DNA from: Gnetum montanum
Lineage: Eukaryota > Streptophyta > Gnetopsida > Gnetales > Gnetaceae
Direction of reading: 5' to 3'
NCBI GenBank assembly: GCA_015680685.1
Contig: MNCI01008409.1
Location: 44,516-108,515 of the forward strand
Length of the DNA stretch: 64,000 bases
The stretch's first letter is position 1, and each line of letters begins with the position of its first letter. The notes under the pieces are model-generated. The model had not been told where the DNA came from, did not search any database, and worked only from the letters and a program-made list of their open reading frames with translations. The translations under genes were made by a program, and so were the position numbers. Of this stretch, positions 11,339 to 22,679 are shown piece after piece.

Positions 11339-12310
11339 TTTGTTCTAAAATCCCACAAACCCTATTAGTCATGCCCACCAACATGTACAATGCTTCAAAA
11401 CCTTACTAGGAATCCACAACATTATCCAAAATGATGTGGCATGTAGGGTATTTTTGACAGCCTTCAGAAGTAAGGCCATCCAATGGTTTCTGATGCTCCT
11501 TGATGCCTTCACTAACTCATGGCAGGAGTTCAAAGATAAGTTCTTAATTCAATTTGATAAATTCATGAGCTTTGCAATCACATCAAGTAACTTCACAAGC
11601 TTAAGAAAGCTACCTGGGGAAAATGTCCTAGATTACAACCTAAGATTTCTTCACCAGCTGGCCTATGTGACAAGTGACATGCATCCACAAACCAATGGCA
11701 TCCTCAAATTTTATCTCTCTACCATTGATCCATTCTTTGCCTATGCCATCAAATCTGTTTGAAACATAACAAAAAATACAAGGAGCAATGGCTAAAGCTG
11801 CAGTGTTAGAACAAATCACCCTTATGAACAGCATTCAAACTCAATTTGGAATGATGAGCATTAGTAATCCCATGCAATCTAACCCTCTACCTCTATCAAC
11901 ATTCTTAATGGCCAATACTATGTTCCAAACTCTCATTCCCCTTCAAATGACTCAATCTACAAATAGCTACTTTCAATGTCCCACATCTTCTTTGTTCCTA
12001 CCATCTAACATTGGTTTGAATGACAACCAATTGAAGGCCTTAATCCAATCAATCATAAACCCGAATGGGATATCCAACCCTATTGAACTCCTAACTCAAA
12101 ATCAAGATCAAATGACCCAAATATTAACTTCACTTCAAAAAATTTCCAATGAAGTAGTTGAATTAAAGAGAAACAACAACAAGGGTCCTATATAACCAGA
12201 AAAGCCTAGTTCATTAGTTAATGACAATTATTGTTGTCTCCATAACACTAGGCAACATTCCGAGAAGAATTGTCCCAAATTTTTAGCATTATATGGTGAC
12301 AACACCCAAG
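11339..12310 (+). pseudogene. Element E gag (capsid and zinc knuckle)
   Basis: Retrotransposon Gag resuming after element A. The capsid segment reads VFLTAFRSKAIQWF (about 11448-11490), then WQEFKDKFLIQF, the LDYNLRFLHQLAYV stretch and ILKFYLSTIDPFFAYAIKS, which fits the Retrotrans_gag family. A second frame (11788-12195) gives the Gln/Asn-rich linker. A knuckle follows near 12224-12270 in the form CX2HX4HX4C, so one of the usual metal-binding Cys is His. The protein is split by frameshifts near 11436 and 11770 and a stop at 12193. It differs clearly from the A/B/D/H Gag. Confidence 0.8.
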
Positions 12311-13192
12311 GTCAAAAAAATGGGAAAGCCCCTATTATGGTCCTTACTGTACCTCATGAAATAGAAAACAAAGAGGTTTTCTCATTAGGAGAAATTATGG
12401 TAAGTGACCCCAAGCCACATAACACTCACTACTGTAGACTTAGTGACATTGTGAACACTACAAAACAACAAACTAGGAATGGCCCTTACACTCCCTCAAA
12501 TAGAAGAGCTCTTAGTCAAAGCAACAGAAATACTCAAATTAGGTCATCCCAAACAAATGCTCCCCAATGATCAAACCCATCTTCTATACTTAGAAGAACT
12601 CCACGTCAACAAGAAGCTAAAGATGAGCATAAAACTTACGATCTAGTTGAGGATTTGAAAAAGGTCAAAGCTAACATTTCAATGTATGACCTTTTACACT
12701 TTAATGAAATGAAAGAGGTGATTCAGAACATAGTTCACATGCCTGTGATTGAAAAAGAAAAATTCCCAATCCCCGAAAGGCAAGTTTACTTTGCAAAAAG
12801 TCCTAACATGTTATCAGCATAGAATGTAGATAATTTTATGTCAACAAGAAAGATGAACCTCCTTTCCTAACTCTAATTATTTTAGGAAAGAATGTCTACA
12901 ATTGTTTGATATATTTTGGCACAACTATTAGTGTCATGCCTCTTTAGGTATGTAAGGCTTTAAGAGCACAAATGATACCACAAATGAAAAATGTGATTCA
13001 ATTTGATTGGTCGAATGTACCTGTAGTAGGGTTATTAAAAGAAGTGAAAGTGAAACTTAAATAATACCCTACATTCACATGTTACACAGATATCCTAGTA
13101 GTTGACATGTTGCCCACCTATGGTGTGCTCTTATCTAGGAACTTTGGAGGCAATTTTGGGGGCTTCTTTAGGTTAAGTTTTTCTCAAAGCTA
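12311..13192 (+). pseudogene. Element E linker and protease remnant
   Basis: After the knuckle, a linker with KTYDLVEDLKKVKANISMYDLL (about 12628-12695) precedes a decayed aspartic-protease-like domain: NVYNCLIYFGTTISVMPL near 12890-12945, and DILVVDMLPTYGVLLSRNFG near 13088-13147, a pattern typical of plant gypsy proteases just before RT. The catalytic Asp is not clear, and stops interrupt the frame (for example 12820, 12868, 12945 and 13063). RT does not follow. Confidence 0.65.
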
Positions 13193-14095
13193 TTAATCTC
13201 TATCAAAGGAATATCTAAACAAATGATTATACCTAGAGAACCCTTTTACAATTAAGTAGTTATAGCCTTGGATCAACAAAATCAATCTTTGGAAGATTGA
13301 AACACTAATCTTTATGTTGGGGTTATTGAAGTTGAGCACATTGAACATGTTATAAATGATCATGTGAGTGGAACTACAAAAATAAATCTTGTCTCTCATA
13401 TAGATTCCACCCAACCCTATCAAAGTTCTAAAAATGGTAAAGAAAGCTATGGAGATACCTTGCCTTATCAACAACATGATGGATTTCATCTAAGTGATCC
13501 ATCATCTTTAGGAGAAGACAAAGATATAAATAAGATCCTACCTCTTAAAACATTTGAAGGTATGCTAAATTTTAACGACACATCCATGGAACATGCTTCT
13601 AGAAAGGATATATTCGATGACTCATCAAGAGCTAAACCTATTAGACCTAAGATTAGAACTTATATGAAAGGAAAACTTGACAAACTTCTAGGGTGTAGAA
13701 TTATTCATCTTACAAAATGTTTAAGTTTAGTTACTAATAGAAAATGAATGAGAAAATCAAGATTAGGTCTTGAATTTCATCATCTTTATCATTGACGAAT
13801 TATTAAACGATGGATTGACAAGAAACATGTAGGTAAGGCCTTTAAGCTAGGAGATCTAGTACAAAAAAGAGGTAGAGCATTTGGTTAAGAAAGTCTTCAA
13901 AGTAAGTTCTCTCCTATGTGTTTAGGCCCATTCCAAGCTATAGATGTCATTAGCCGCAATGTATACAATGTTGCTGATTTGCAAGGATGTTGATTACATA
14001 AGAATTTTAATGCATTTCATTTGAAGCATTTCTACTCAGGTACCCTATGTGGACACTTGGTAGATTCTTAGTTGCATACTTTCTTCCCCTTTACT
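13193..14095 (+). pseudogene. Element E integrase C-terminal tail
   Basis: A 127-codon open stretch (13364-13747) of unrecognised sequence is followed, in pieces, by HVGKAFKLGDLVQKRGRAFG (about 13826-13886) and GPFQAIDVISRNVYNVADLQG to FNAFHLKHFY (13926-14035). This is the layout of the C-terminal end of plant gypsy integrases. With the protease immediately upstream, RT, RNase H and the integrase core have been lost, so E is a deletion derivative or a naturally pol-less family. Confidence 0.6.
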
Positions 14096-14120
14096 ATGCA
14101 TTTCATTTGTATATAGTTGC

Positions 14121-14962
14121 TGATGAGTGGCGAGGTACCCCTACACTCAACCATACGAATACGAATGTTACACGCATGATTCGGTCGAACTCCGTAGATG
14201 GACTAGTTGTGGCATCTAGATAGTTAGTCTTAGGTCACAGTTCGCTGTCTTCCCATCAGGACTAGTATTAGGTTTGTCATGTAAGGTTTAGTCCAGAGTG
14301 AGGTGTATTATGTGTTTTCTAATCTAATGCTACTCTTGAAGGCAATGGAAGATAATATTGACTAAGCTAAGAGAGAAGGGTGAGAAAGAATCTAACTAGC
14401 CTAAGTGCGATGAGTATCCATTGCTTAATTATTTGTACACATCTTGGACTTTGTGCATGACTACCACTAGGATTACCAAGCATAGATCCTAGGTATGCTA
14501 CTGGGTTACTAAGTAGTCACACTTAAATGCTCATAATCAAGTCATACTCATTCCGCATTTTAACATGAGTTGAAGGGTGAAAAGAGATTAACTAGCAAAG
14601 TAGTAAATAACAATTAATTAAATGATTAATCTAAGTGAATGCTGCAATGATGAAGTAATCTTAATCTTTATTGCTGATCATGTGCATGTATAAGTACGTT
14701 ACACTCGAATAAAGGATGCCATACAATTACATTCACCACACTACGGGCATACACTAGGAGGAAAAGGAATGAGAGAAAGAAATTAAACACTTAAACTGAG
14801 AACTAACTTCTAAACTGATTAACTTACTTCTTAACTTATTCTTGATGGAATTGTTAACCTTTTATTTATAGATGAGGAGACAAGCTATGATATCGCAGAT
14901 GGGATATCGTAGCCGCGCTATCGCATACGCAATATCACAGTCACCCAAATGATGATTCATCA
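14121..14962 (-). repeat. Element B 3' LTR (842 bp, left copy)
   Basis: Plus-strand reading begins TGATGAGTGGCGAGG and ends GATTCATCA, that is TGATGAA...CCACTCATCA on the element strand. It contains an inverted TATA (tttatttatagatgagg near 14865), decayed GATATC palindromes (14888-14937) and the duplicated CTTGGTAATCC / TTACTAAGTAG motifs near 14475-14520. Confidence 0.93.
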
Positions 14963-14972
14963 TACCCTCACA
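14963..14972 (-). promoter_or_regulatory. Element B polypurine tract
   Basis: On the element strand TGTGAGGGTA abuts the LTR start TGATGAA. The preceding 'aactgaatgaaaacttgtcct' is the reverse complement of the block before the tract in A, D and H. Confidence 0.8.
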
Positions 14973-15128
14973 ACTGAATGAAAACTTGTCCTTGAGTTAC
15001 AGTGATTACACAGTGGATAGGTATGGGATTATTGGATGGTGAAAATGGGGTTATGACATAGTGTGGAATGAAGAAAAAAACAAAGAAACAACACAAAGAA
15101 TGTGCTACAACTACAAAATTTTTGGAAC

Positions 15129-17816
15129 TCATGTAGTTCCAGGTGGCAGTGGCTTCTCCATTGGTGCTTTCCCCTTGTTTTGTGCTCCAGGTCTTGGGAC
15201 TTGATGGTGTTGAAGTATGGCCTAGAGCTTCTCCTCTTTGGTCTGAGGGTCTTGTGCCATCCATACTAATGTTTCGATGTTTGATGGAGTCGGCACCTAC
15301 CATGGACAGGGTAGTTGCAGAAACATTTGATTGGCCTTGACATACCAAGCCGCAAATACTTGACATTCCTCTTTGTAGGCTCTGGCTTTATCTTTGTATT
15401 CTTGAAAATCTACAAGCCATTGAGCCAAATCTGTTACGACACCTTTTTGTCCTTGGTAGCTTGCTTTCACCACCTCAAGTTCAGAGTTTGCAATCTCTAA
15501 TTTTTTTAGTAACTTTTTGCGTTCTTTAAATTCTGCTTCGTATTTGGCATAGGTGGTAGCTACCTATTGCTCGAGCTCTATTCTCGGGCACCCTGCTGTT
15601 AACATGGCAAGGTTGGCATACTGCAGGTTTGCCAACTCCATGTATTCTATCAAATCCTAAATCTATAGGTCCTGGTTCTTAACTTCTGCTTGGTGGACGA
15701 AGGCATATGTGTCCAATATGGCCCGCCAGTCAGTGTGTTGAGCACTAATAGCATTGATGTGGGCCTTGGCCATATGTATCTCCTTCTTAAGGATTTTTTT
15801 GTACATCCCCACCTGGTCTCAAAAGTGCTCCTTTAGCTTTTCATGCTGTTTAGCCTCATTTTGTGACGCATTGATTTCGATAGCTGACTTTTGGCGAATA
15901 GCGCGTACCTCCTCCATTGAGAGGGTTTGATTCTCCCTGGCTAAACGGCTCATGTCTTGGTTGACCTGAATGAATGATTCTTGTAATTGATGGAAGTGTT
16001 CCTCAAGAAAATTTTGTTTCTTCTCCACAGTGGTCAACCAAAGGTTGTTAGCAACAAGCTACTTATTTTCTTCTTGTAAGGCATTGAGTGCTTTGAGAGG
16101 TGCATGAGTTTGCGCCTATGTTGTAGAGGCATCCCAAAAAGCCTTCTATTTTTCTTTAGCCACATTTTTATTCTCCGTGATTAGCTTGGTTAGTTGCTTA
16201 GTTCTGAAATTATCTAGCTGGTCTGCAGGAAAAAATTGCAAAGGGTCCTACTATGCTGCTTGTAGGGCCACAAGCTACTCTTGTAATTTTTGCACCTCTG
16301 CTTCAGCATGCTCGACCCTCACTTCTGTTAAAACTAGCTTCCCCTTCTTGGAAGTGAGGTCTGATTGAATTGTTGTAACATCCTGGGGGATGTCAAACAG
16401 GGACATCATTACTTGTCCTATTTTTAGCAATCGATCAAGTGCATCCTCATGTTCTGTAGGAGTCATTGAGGTTCTAGCCAAAGTTTGAGCATTTCGTGCT
16501 CCTTTGAGATCTACTGGTGGCACAACAGGTACATTGAATGATTCTTTGAAGTGGTTTGCAACCACTTCTACAGCTCCCATGGCATCTTGGTGTTGCATGA
16601 CCACCACAGTGGCCCCTTCACCAGTTTCTAATTGCACTTGGAAAGATGCTGCATTTCCTAAGATCTGTTGTGACCAAGTAGTTTTCCCTCCTCCTGTATG
16701 AATAGACACTTCACCCTTGTGTGATCCAAAGAAACAGTGGGCTGTATGGCATCATCAATGATGCAGAAGAGATTTGTGTCTTCACAACTTCCCCAACTAA
16801 CCATCTAAGTGTTGGCAGTGTTGGCTGGGTCCTGCAAGTTGAGTTGCAGTTGGTCAAGTCGTCTATTCTTCTTCTTCTTCTAGCCCCAGTGTCTCACCAG
16901 TAATTTTCCTTGTGGCTAGTAGCTTTAACAGTTCTACATATGAAGCATTTTGGGCTTTTCAAAGGACATCATTAGTGTACCCTCTGATACCAGCACATCG
17001 AAAAATCTTCCTGATAAGACAAGGAAAGGGAAATACCATCTTTCCTATCTTCCATTCTTCGAATCACCTCAGGATCTCCGTTAAATATAGATGGGGCAGG
17101 TTAGCATTAACCTTTCCCATTAGCACTGCACATCCTCTTGCCAGATATGTTGATATTATTTTTAAGCCCTTCATGGGGAAGAGGTGATAAGTTCCAATTT
17201 TGAAGTAGATCCTCTCCTCCATCATCAACTCACCAAATGTCTTATCTCTGCCATACACCCTTTCCAAAAAATCCCGTCGCACACCAGGGTCTAAACAGGT
17301 GGATAACTGAGCAACCTTGGGCCCTATATTTGGAAGGTTTAATACTTTTGAAATGGCCTACGTGGAGAAATCGACTATCACACCATAAACATTGACGGTG
17401 GTGCCTTGCTCCCTATTGTGCTAGAATTGGTACGTCTCCCCTAGGTACCAAGCACCACTTTTAGAGAGAGTAGGCCATAAGGGAAATCCTTTGAGGTGAT
17501 TCCTAATAGCCTCTGGAGCAAACTCTGCAAAAGATTGAAAGTTTAACTCCACAATCACCGCAACGAATGTGGACTTTTTGTGAATGGCCTAAACACAATC
17601 TTGGGGCAACATGAGATGTTGTCCCTATTCAAGCGTTGCAGTAGCTCCTCCTTCTGCCTACCTAAATTGTACGGTAGGTGGGTCCTCTTGATGAATACTG
17701 AATAATTGTTCTTCTTGTTCTGCATGTTATCTGGCAAGACCTTGTCTTCCACCTCTCCTAGGTTGCTTGCTTCCACCTTGGGCAGGACTTTCCTTTTGTC
17801 CACGTTTCGAGGCCAT
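15129..17816 (-). pseudogene. Element B ORF2: plant-transposon-protein-like domain plus long coiled coil
   Basis: One frame of 896 codons without net frameshift, from ATG GCC TCG AAA CGT (17816) to a TGA after PLPPGTT (15129), but with about 25 stops. Residues ~1-25 are basic. Residues ~90-240 contain VNVYGVIVDFS, KVLNLP, DPGVRRDFLERVYG and YFKIGTYHLFP...YLARGCAVLMGK, resembling the Pfam-type 'putative plant transposon protein' domain (PF20167-like) found in plant retroelement proteins. From ~370 to 840 the sequence is heptad-rich (EHAEAEVQKLQE, LARENQTLSMEEVRAIRQKS), a predicted coiled coil. It ends KGKAPMEKPLPPGTT. No RT, integrase or membrane segment is seen. C carries a homologue. The function is unknown; a structural or packaging role beside Gag is only a guess. 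Confidence 0.75.
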
Positions 17817-19737
17817 CTGCAATCACATGGGCCAAGTATTAGTAAGGTTTTTTTTGAAGTTAAGTTATACCTTACTACTTTCCTTAATTAATTAATTTTT
17901 TTAATCTCTGTGTGATGTTTCCCGGAAGATTATAGTAGTGGGTGCTTTTTACTTAGGTGGTTTTTCAATTTTAGTTTCCGAGTATACCTAGGGATAAAAT
18001 TATTTTTTGGCAAAATTTAATCTTATTATTATAATTAATTACCCTTAATGATGTCCTTTAGGTGATGAAAAATTCCAAAGAAGTTATGTGCTATTCGGCG
18101 TATATCCCTACCCCACGACTAAGCTAAACACTTCGGGTTCAAGCAAGTTTAGATGGAATTAAAATCTGAGTACCAGCAAGCAAGATATGGTTATGAAAGT
18201 AAGGGTCACTCAATCACAAGTTGTAGAGAAAAAATTCAAAAAATACCTTGCGTAAAATGTAAAAATGAGGTTAAGTGTTGCAGGAGGGTCACCCAAAAAT
18301 GAGGTTAATGGGACATGATATCGCGTATGATACATCGTGTACGCGATATCGCGGCCTCATGATGTTTAGGCTTGAGGGAAAAAACCAAATGTTGAAGGTT
18401 TTTTTTTGGAATTAAAAGTGGAAATTAAGGATGTGTCTCACATGTTAAAAGGTTCTAGGGTAAATTAATTTGTTTCGAAGGCACAATTGAATAGGTATGG
18501 TGTAATTGATCAATGAAACCTCGGGTGGTAGAGAAAAAGGTTATGTGATGGTACATAGGAACGTTGATTTGGAGGGATAATAATAATACTGAAAGAAGGT
18601 TATGAAAAATAGGCTAAGGGTAAGAAATAGTGTGTGTGAGTTGTGTCATAAGTGAAAATTACAAAAGATTACACAAGTGGGTCCTTTCCAAAGTAGGTTT
18701 CAACCTATAATGCCCTTGTGTAACCACACTTAAAGGTGTCCGTGGGCACTAAAAGGGTTAAATGTAATCCATACTAATTCCACAAAACACACACATGTAA
18801 TTATCACTGGAATGAGTTAAGAATTCTACATTACACACGACATGAGCTACAATTACACGAACAATGAGATGAGACGAACTATTGAAGGGATAGGAGAGAT
18901 TGGGACATGAGGTAACTGACCCAGGGCATAGGGGATCCTATGTGTAAAGCATGATTAACGTGTCATTAACCTATCATTCCAAGATCAGGATCAAGTCCAT
19001 TCCTTTAATCAGTGGCATCACATTGTTTCATCCCATGATGAACAACTATGACAGTACCATAAGAACAAGGCATATAATCACTTGGCATTTTGTCTGAGGG
19101 AGGAGTGATTTTCTTTTTGTAGCACTTTTCTATCTTTTTTTTTCTTTTCTCTTTTTTGATTGCTTAATCCAAAGAAGCCGCCAACCTTCAGGCATGGATG
19201 CATGTCTTTCTAGTGGGACCCCCTAGAACAACATTGTATTTTTGAGTGCCTTTTTGATTACTCTTAGTCCCATTTTTCGTTAGATCTACAAGGATCTTAG
19301 TACAACCATGTTATATGATAACTCTCACCACCATCACCAAAGAGAATCCACAAGTCCCCTTGATGTCACATCCTAATCATTCCCTCTTGGTCCATCCTTC
19401 TTCATTCTGGGTACAATGAACACAAAATTAATTTTAAGTTTTAAGAATGTCAAGAATATCACTGTACCCTCGAATAGAACCTCTTATTCATACAGTGGAT
19501 GAGTGGGTGTAATGGCCTCAATGTCCACATAATTGATCATTCAAAAATCAATAACATAGAACACACCTCAACCAATGAGCCACATGAGTGTTTTATTCAT
19601 AGATGAGATTACTTATAAAAATGTAAAAAGCCAAAAAGACAAAATAATAAAACAAGAAATTGAAAAATGAAAAATTGGAAAACAAAAAGTTGTAAAATTA
19701 AAGAAAATAAAAAGGGATTTATTAATCCTACTTGTTA
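17817..19737 (-). other. Element B spacer between Gag and ORF2
   Basis: About 1.9 kb with no credible coding sequence. It includes poly-pyrimidine and AT-rich stretches and one LTR-like GATATC/CGTACG palindromic block at 18315-18353, outside any LTR. The equivalent position in C (near 40190) keeps a decayed gcgatatcgtagata. The spacer could hold a splice acceptor or internal promoter for ORF2, but no site is decisive. Confidence 0.6.
18315..18353. repeat. GATATC/CGTACG palindromic block inside element B
   Basis: Arms tgatatcgcgta and tacgcgatatcgc flank a short 'tgatacatcgtg' centre. The same sequence marks the U3 of the LTRs of this superfamily. Here it lies between gag and ORF2. Confidence 0.7.
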
Positions 19738-21720
19738 CTAGAATGGGGGATATCCCCCATAACTAAACGGTTGAGGATGGCAAGGATTAATAAATGGAAG
19801 ATGAGGATCCTTGCATGTTGGAAATATTGAAACCTGGCCATACTTACTCCATCGGGGTTCACACATTGGATTATAGTAAGCATAGTGGGGAAATTTATGA
19901 GATGTGGTTCTCGGGTAAATAGTTGACCCACTATGATATTTGGGACCATTAGATGGTATGCAAGGATCAGGTTTTCGCTCTCCATTCTTGTGTTCATTGG
20001 GCCATATGGTTGTTGGAGTGTTGGTTGGTGGCCCTGATGAAGTAACATGAGGGATTGGGTTCGAAGATAAGGGTGCACCACAGTGTGGGACTTGTGCTGA
20101 GTTGGAGGAAGCAGTGGCCTCAAAATTGTGTTTTCCCTTCTTATGGTCATGTTTAAAGAAAGGACACTTTTGATGTAGAGGAGGTCTCTCACTACTGTTG
20201 GCAGTAACAACACAAGTAACATTCATGGGTTGTTGCTGTGGTGCAAACACTTTAGGAATAGTTGGTAGCGCTGTAGGAGGGAAAGGATGAGAATGTTGAA
20301 AATTAGGAGATGTGTAAGGGACGCAAGGTGGTGGTTGTGTTGAGGAAATGGGTTGATAGTATTGAGAAGAATGGTAATGTGGTGAGATAGAGTATGTTGG
20401 CCTAGTTGGGGAAACAGGATGTTGAACTTGGTAAGCATGTAGACTCGGATGATATGAAGGGTGTCTCCAGTTTATGGGTGGCTTACCCCACGACTGGGAT
20501 TATTTCCACTATGATCGAACATAGTATCTCTGTACAAACTTTAGGTGTAACGTGTTTTCCCAATGCTCATATAAATAAAACAGGATTGGACATTGGCCCT
20601 TGGGATGATCGTACAGGCATATGTTGCATTCATACATATGATTGGCAGTTGAGCCCTTATTTTCGATATCCCTTCTTTCCGATTGTCTAATGATACTTGG
20701 TCCTACTTCTTGGATTGTCAAAACTCTATCTTCAATAATATCAATAAATTCTCCACACATTTTATACGTCCAACCCAACATCTTATTGATCTTTGCCTCG
20801 ACTTCATCCAATGATTGTTGTACTAGAAAAGATGGTTCTTTGTCCTTGTGATAGGTTGATTTCTCCTTTTTCTGATTATGGACCTTTATTAGGTTGAGAT
20901 TTTGGTCCCATTGATGTTTTTCAACACTCTCCCATCTAGCCATTTCTCCTTCCTCTTGTGCTACCCGCTTAATAAGATCTTGTGCTTGATGGGTTCGTAG
21001 TTTGTATAGTTATCCTTGGGCATACATCCCTAGGGTTTCTCTTGTTGCATCACGAAGCCCATCAATGATATGGTACATTAGCCTTTCCTCGGAAAACCCA
21101 TGGCCTAGAAAATTGTTTAATAGTGCATAATATCTTTCTAATGCCATGTCCAAGGGTTCATGTATGGCATGTTTTCACTCTTGGATTTGTTTCCTCAAGG
21201 CTAACACTCTTGCGTAGGTTTGATATCTTTCGTTAAAGACTTCTACCATTGTTGGCCAACGTCATATTGAATTTGGTTTTAACGAGCTATACCATACTTT
21301 TTCTTGGCCAATGAGTGTCATAGGAAAGAGCTTAAGTTTTTTCCAATCATTATCAATGTGGTTCCATGTATAGGTATCGTAGAAGGCTTGTAAATGTTGA
21401 TGTGGTTCTAAGTCATAGCCTCCTGAAAAATTAGGGAAGTTATTTAAATTGAGCCTAGGTAGACAGCTCTTTTTACGATGCCTTCAGGAGATTTGAATAA
21501 CCTGTTGTATTTGCGTTAAGCTTGTAGTGGCCAGTAGAGGTTCATCGTCATCAGGTAAGTTATGCTTTCATGTGTTGGGATGACGTTGCTTTCATTGATG
21601 TTTATAAGAAACCCCCACTTCAGGTTGCGTACTCCAATCTTCATTATCATATAATTCGTTGGTTCTCCAATGAATTTCCTTACTAGGTGTGGGATTTAAA
21701 TCATCTTGTAGGAGAGGCAT
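19738..21720 (-). pseudogene. Element B gag
   Basis: Single frame of 661 codons from ATG (21720) to a stop after YGGYPPF, with about ten in-frame stops. N-terminal acidic/polar region; capsid with NNFPNFSGGYDLEPHQHL (near 21440), KLKLFPMTLIGQEKVWYSSL, YQTYARVLALRKQIQ and HEPLD; then IIDGLRDATRETLGMYAQG; zinc knuckle CNICLYDHPKGQC (CX2CX3HX4C, near 20610-20572); Pro/Gln/His-rich tail. It is collinear with D Gag (QYDHPKGCCPI knuckle, RRTLGMYAQG) and so binds element RNA and forms the particle by family analogy. It stops without a protease domain, unlike D. Confidence 0.88.
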
Positions 21721-21841
21721 GGTTGTGAACTTGTGTATGAATTTATGTGTGACTTTTTACAATTATTTCTTTCTAAAAGATATATTGTTAATTCTTGTAC
21801 AACGACCTTGTATGATATAACTAATCTAGATAACTAGCATT

Positions 21842-21861
21842 GTCCCCGACAATGGTGCCAA
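21842..21861 (-). promoter_or_regulatory. Element B primer-binding site (tRNA-Asp-like)
   Basis: On the element strand TTGGTGCCATTGTCGGGGA follows the 5' LTR directly. Plant Athila-type elements use TGGCGCCGTTGCCGGGGA, complementary to the 3' end of tRNA-Asp; this differs at three positions, each a C-to-T or G-to-A change. Confidence 0.8.
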
Positions 21862-22674
21862 TGATGAGTGGCGAGGTACCCCTACACTCAACCATACGAA
21901 TACGAGCGTTACATGCATGGTCTGATCAAACTTCATAGACAGACTAGTTGTGGCATCTAGACAGTTAGCCTTAGGTCGCAGTTCGTTGTCTTCCCACTAG
22001 GACTAGTATTAGCTTTGTCATGTATGGTTTAGTCCAGAGTGAGGTGTATGATGTGTTTTCTAATCTAATGCTACTCCTGAAGGCAATGGAAGATAATACT
22101 AACTAAGCTAAGAGAGAAGGGTGAGAAAGAATCTAACTAGCCTAAGTGCGATGAGCATCCATTGATTAATTATCTGTACACATCTTAGACTTTGTGCCCG
22201 ACTACCACTGGGATTACCAAGTGCAGATCCTAGGTATGCTACTGGGTTACCAAGTAGTCACACTTAAATGCTGATAATCAAGTCGTACTCATTCCGTGTT
22301 TTAACATGAGTTGAAGGGTGAGAAGAGATTAGCTAGGAAAGTAGTAAATAATAATTAATTAAATGATAATCTAAGTGAATGCTACAATGATGAAGTAATC
22401 TTGATCTTTATTGCCGATCATGTGCGTGTCCAAGTACGTCACACTTGAATAAAGAATGCCGTACAATTACATTCACTACACTGCGGGCATACACTAGGAG
22501 GAAAAGGGATGAGAGAAAGAAATTAAACACTTCAACTAAGAACTAACTTCTAAATTGATTAACTTACTTGTTAACTTATTCTTGATGGAACAATCTACCT
22601 TTTATTTATAGATGAGGAGACAGGCTGCGATATCACGTATGCAATATCGTGGTCGCCCAAATGATGATTCATTA
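21862..22674 (-). repeat. Element B 5' LTR (813 bp, right copy)
   Basis: Starts TGATGAGTGGCGAGG and parallels 14121-14962 throughout, ending ATTCATTA before the gttgc duplication. It contains tttatttatagatgagg (inverted TATA, near 22605) and one decayed palindrome gatatcacgtatgcaatatc (22629-22648). Confidence 0.92.
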
Positions 22675-22679
22675 GTTGC

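Larger units (their letters stand above)
14121..22674 (-). mobile_element. Element B: pol-less retrotransposon with Gag plus a long second ORF
   Basis: Perfect duplications gttgc (14116-14120 and 22675-22679) flank two LTRs of 842 and 813 bp. On the minus strand the order is 5' LTR (right), primer-binding site, gag (21720 to 19738), 1.9-kb spacer, second ORF (17816 to 15129), polypurine tract, 3' LTR (left). No protease, RT, RNase H or integrase is visible on either strand. LTR ends, primer site and Gag are homologous to those of D, so replication enzymes probably came from D-like relatives. It sits inside E. The outermost base pair of the right LTR has changed (ttcatta where the other copy has ttcatca). 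Confidence 0.93.

Noticed and set aside
15129-17816. B ORF2 considered as an envelope-like protein
   Set aside because: No signal peptide, transmembrane segment or glycosylation-rich region is seen. The heptad-rich composition and plant-transposon-like domain argue against it.
19738-20222. Overlapping minus-strand frame in the B gag tail
   Set aside because: The frame carrying the Pro/Gln-rich tail is the one in register with the zinc knuckle and capsid. The other is its shadow.
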